Part shown: positions 4,527 through 5,138 of the stretch, piece after piece
Layout of the letters: each line of letters starts with the position of its first letter
Numbering within the stretch: the stretch's first letter is position 1
Assembly: GCA_018673255.1 (NCBI GenBank)
Contig: JABHDC010000029.1
Coordinates: 1-5,138, forward strand
DNA from: Gemmatimonadota bacterium
GTDB taxonomy: Bacteria; Latescibacterota; UBA2968; UBA8231
Length of the DNA stretch: 5,138 nucleotides
Reading direction: 5' to 3'
Made by a program: the position numbers and the translations under genes
Notes under the pieces: model-generated
What the model was told of the DNA's origin: nothing
The model's database searches: none
The model's input: the letters and a program-made list of their open reading frames with translations, nothing else

Positions 4527-5138
4527 TTATCGCTTCGAGACGAGCCAGGCGTCGCCCGTCATCAGGGCCTGCTCAAAGATCTTTGGCTCCACGTCGAAGC
4601 CGCAACCGGGGGTCTCGGGTACGACGAGACAACCATCCACCAGTGACCAGCCATCATCGATCAACCCCGGCACATGAGCCGGTGCTGCTTCCAGCAGTTC
4701 GTAGTTGGCGATCGATGCGGCGAAGTGTGCGTGAGGATACCGGTCGATGTAACTGCCCCACGTATGGGGGGCGCACCGACCGGCGAATGATTCGATGCGC
4801 GCCGCCGTAGCCCGCCACCATGTCAGCCCGTATGCGTGGAAATCCTGCTGCACCACGTCGATCAGCGCTTCTTCCACCAGATCGAAGAAGTAGGGGGGCG
4901 GAGCGAATTCGCCATCCGCGACGAGCGTGCGAAGTCCATTCTCTTCGATGAACTCCTTCAGTGCCAGATTGAGAGGGCGATCCTCCGGGAACGGCTCCTC
5001 GAACCAGTAGATGTTGGCCGGTGCGCAGGCCAGCAGCATGTCGCAGGCACTGTTGTAGGTATTGCCCATGTTCGCATCGATCATCACGTGGGCAGCCTCG
5101 CCGGCGGCCCGTCGGACCGTTTGCACCACGAGGGCATC
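4527..5138 (-). CDS. Mandelate racemase / muconate lactonizing-type enolase superfamily enzyme, C-terminal part
   Basis: The last 203 residues of a cytosolic Mg-dependent enolase superfamily enzyme of the mandelate racemase type; the N-terminal cap domain and first barrel strands lie beyond the right edge. Counting visible residues, the three metal ligands are Asp21 (MIDANMG), Glu47 (YWFEEPF) and Glu77 (VADGEF). Asp99 (VVQQDFHAYG) and His125 (CAPHTWGS) form the Asp-His dyad equivalent to Asp270-His297 of mandelate racemase, and Glu150 (ELLEAAP) sits where Glu317 lies. The C-terminal PETPGCGFDVEP segment is the usual 'PxGPGLGxxxD' closure. A GTG at 5129 could be misread as a start, but the frame continues upstream and the barrel would be incomplete. 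The reaction is probably abstraction of a proton next to a carboxylate, such as sugar-acid dehydration; the substrate cannot be told. The second-strand lysine motif that would narrow it is outside the window. The gene stops with TAA and is convergent with the nuclease gene. Confidence 0.9.
   Translation of the reverse strand, partial: DALVVQTVRRAAGEAAHVMIDANMGNTYNSACDMLLACAPANIYWFEEPFPEDRPLNLALKEFIEENGLRTLVADGEFAPPPYFFDLVEEALIDVVQQDFHAYGLTWWRATAARIESFAGRCAPHTWGSYIDRYPHAHFAASIANYELLEAAPAHVPGLIDDGWSLVDGCLVVPETPGCGFDVEPKIFEQALMTGDAWLVSKR

Overview
The window reads as a fragment of a chromosome from a GC-rich (roughly 57-58% by eye) proteobacterium, most probably a gammaproteobacterium. This rests on gene style, strong Shine-Dalgarno sites, a sigma70-type TTGACA/TATACT promoter and a conventional SSB acidic tail; no rRNA or other phylogenetic marker is present to settle it. 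No tRNA, rRNA, CRISPR array, insertion sequence or integrase is visible. The genes are intact except for the two cut by the window edges.

Layout. (1) 2-1605, plus strand: the 3' end of a major facilitator superfamily transporter overlaps by ATGA with a complete fold-type I (class V aminotransferase) PLP enzyme, so the two are almost certainly co-transcribed and may handle the same metabolite. (2) 1621-2615, plus strand: a near-consensus promoter, whose -10 region sits between the arms of a perfect 10-bp inverted repeat, drives a structured leader of about 97 nt, then a 57-codon gene for a small helix-turn-helix-like protein (1753-1926), then ssb (1938-2615). The two genes are 11 bp apart and look like one operon. 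(3) A 15-bp perfect-stem terminator at 2701-2734 lies in the convergent gap. (4) 2843-3478, minus strand: a Prx6-type peroxiredoxin. (5) 3508-4413, plus strand: a secreted S1/P1-type zinc nuclease or phospholipase C family protein, divergent from the peroxiredoxin with only 29 bp between the two start codons. (6) 4527-5138, minus strand: the C-terminal two thirds or so of a mandelate racemase-type enolase superfamily enzyme, running off the right edge.

How the pieces relate. Most of the window is unrelated housekeeping or accessory metabolism. The part that looks organised as a regulated unit is the small HTH-like gene plus ssb. Its promoter carries a symmetric operator-like element placed where a bound protein would block RNA polymerase, the leader can fold, and the first gene of the operon encodes a candidate DNA-binding protein. 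A self-regulating ssb operon is the simplest reading, but that is inference. The SSB itself is atypical: Trp replaces the usual DNA-stacking Phe, Arg-Arg follows it, and the long linker between OB fold and tail is repeat-rich.
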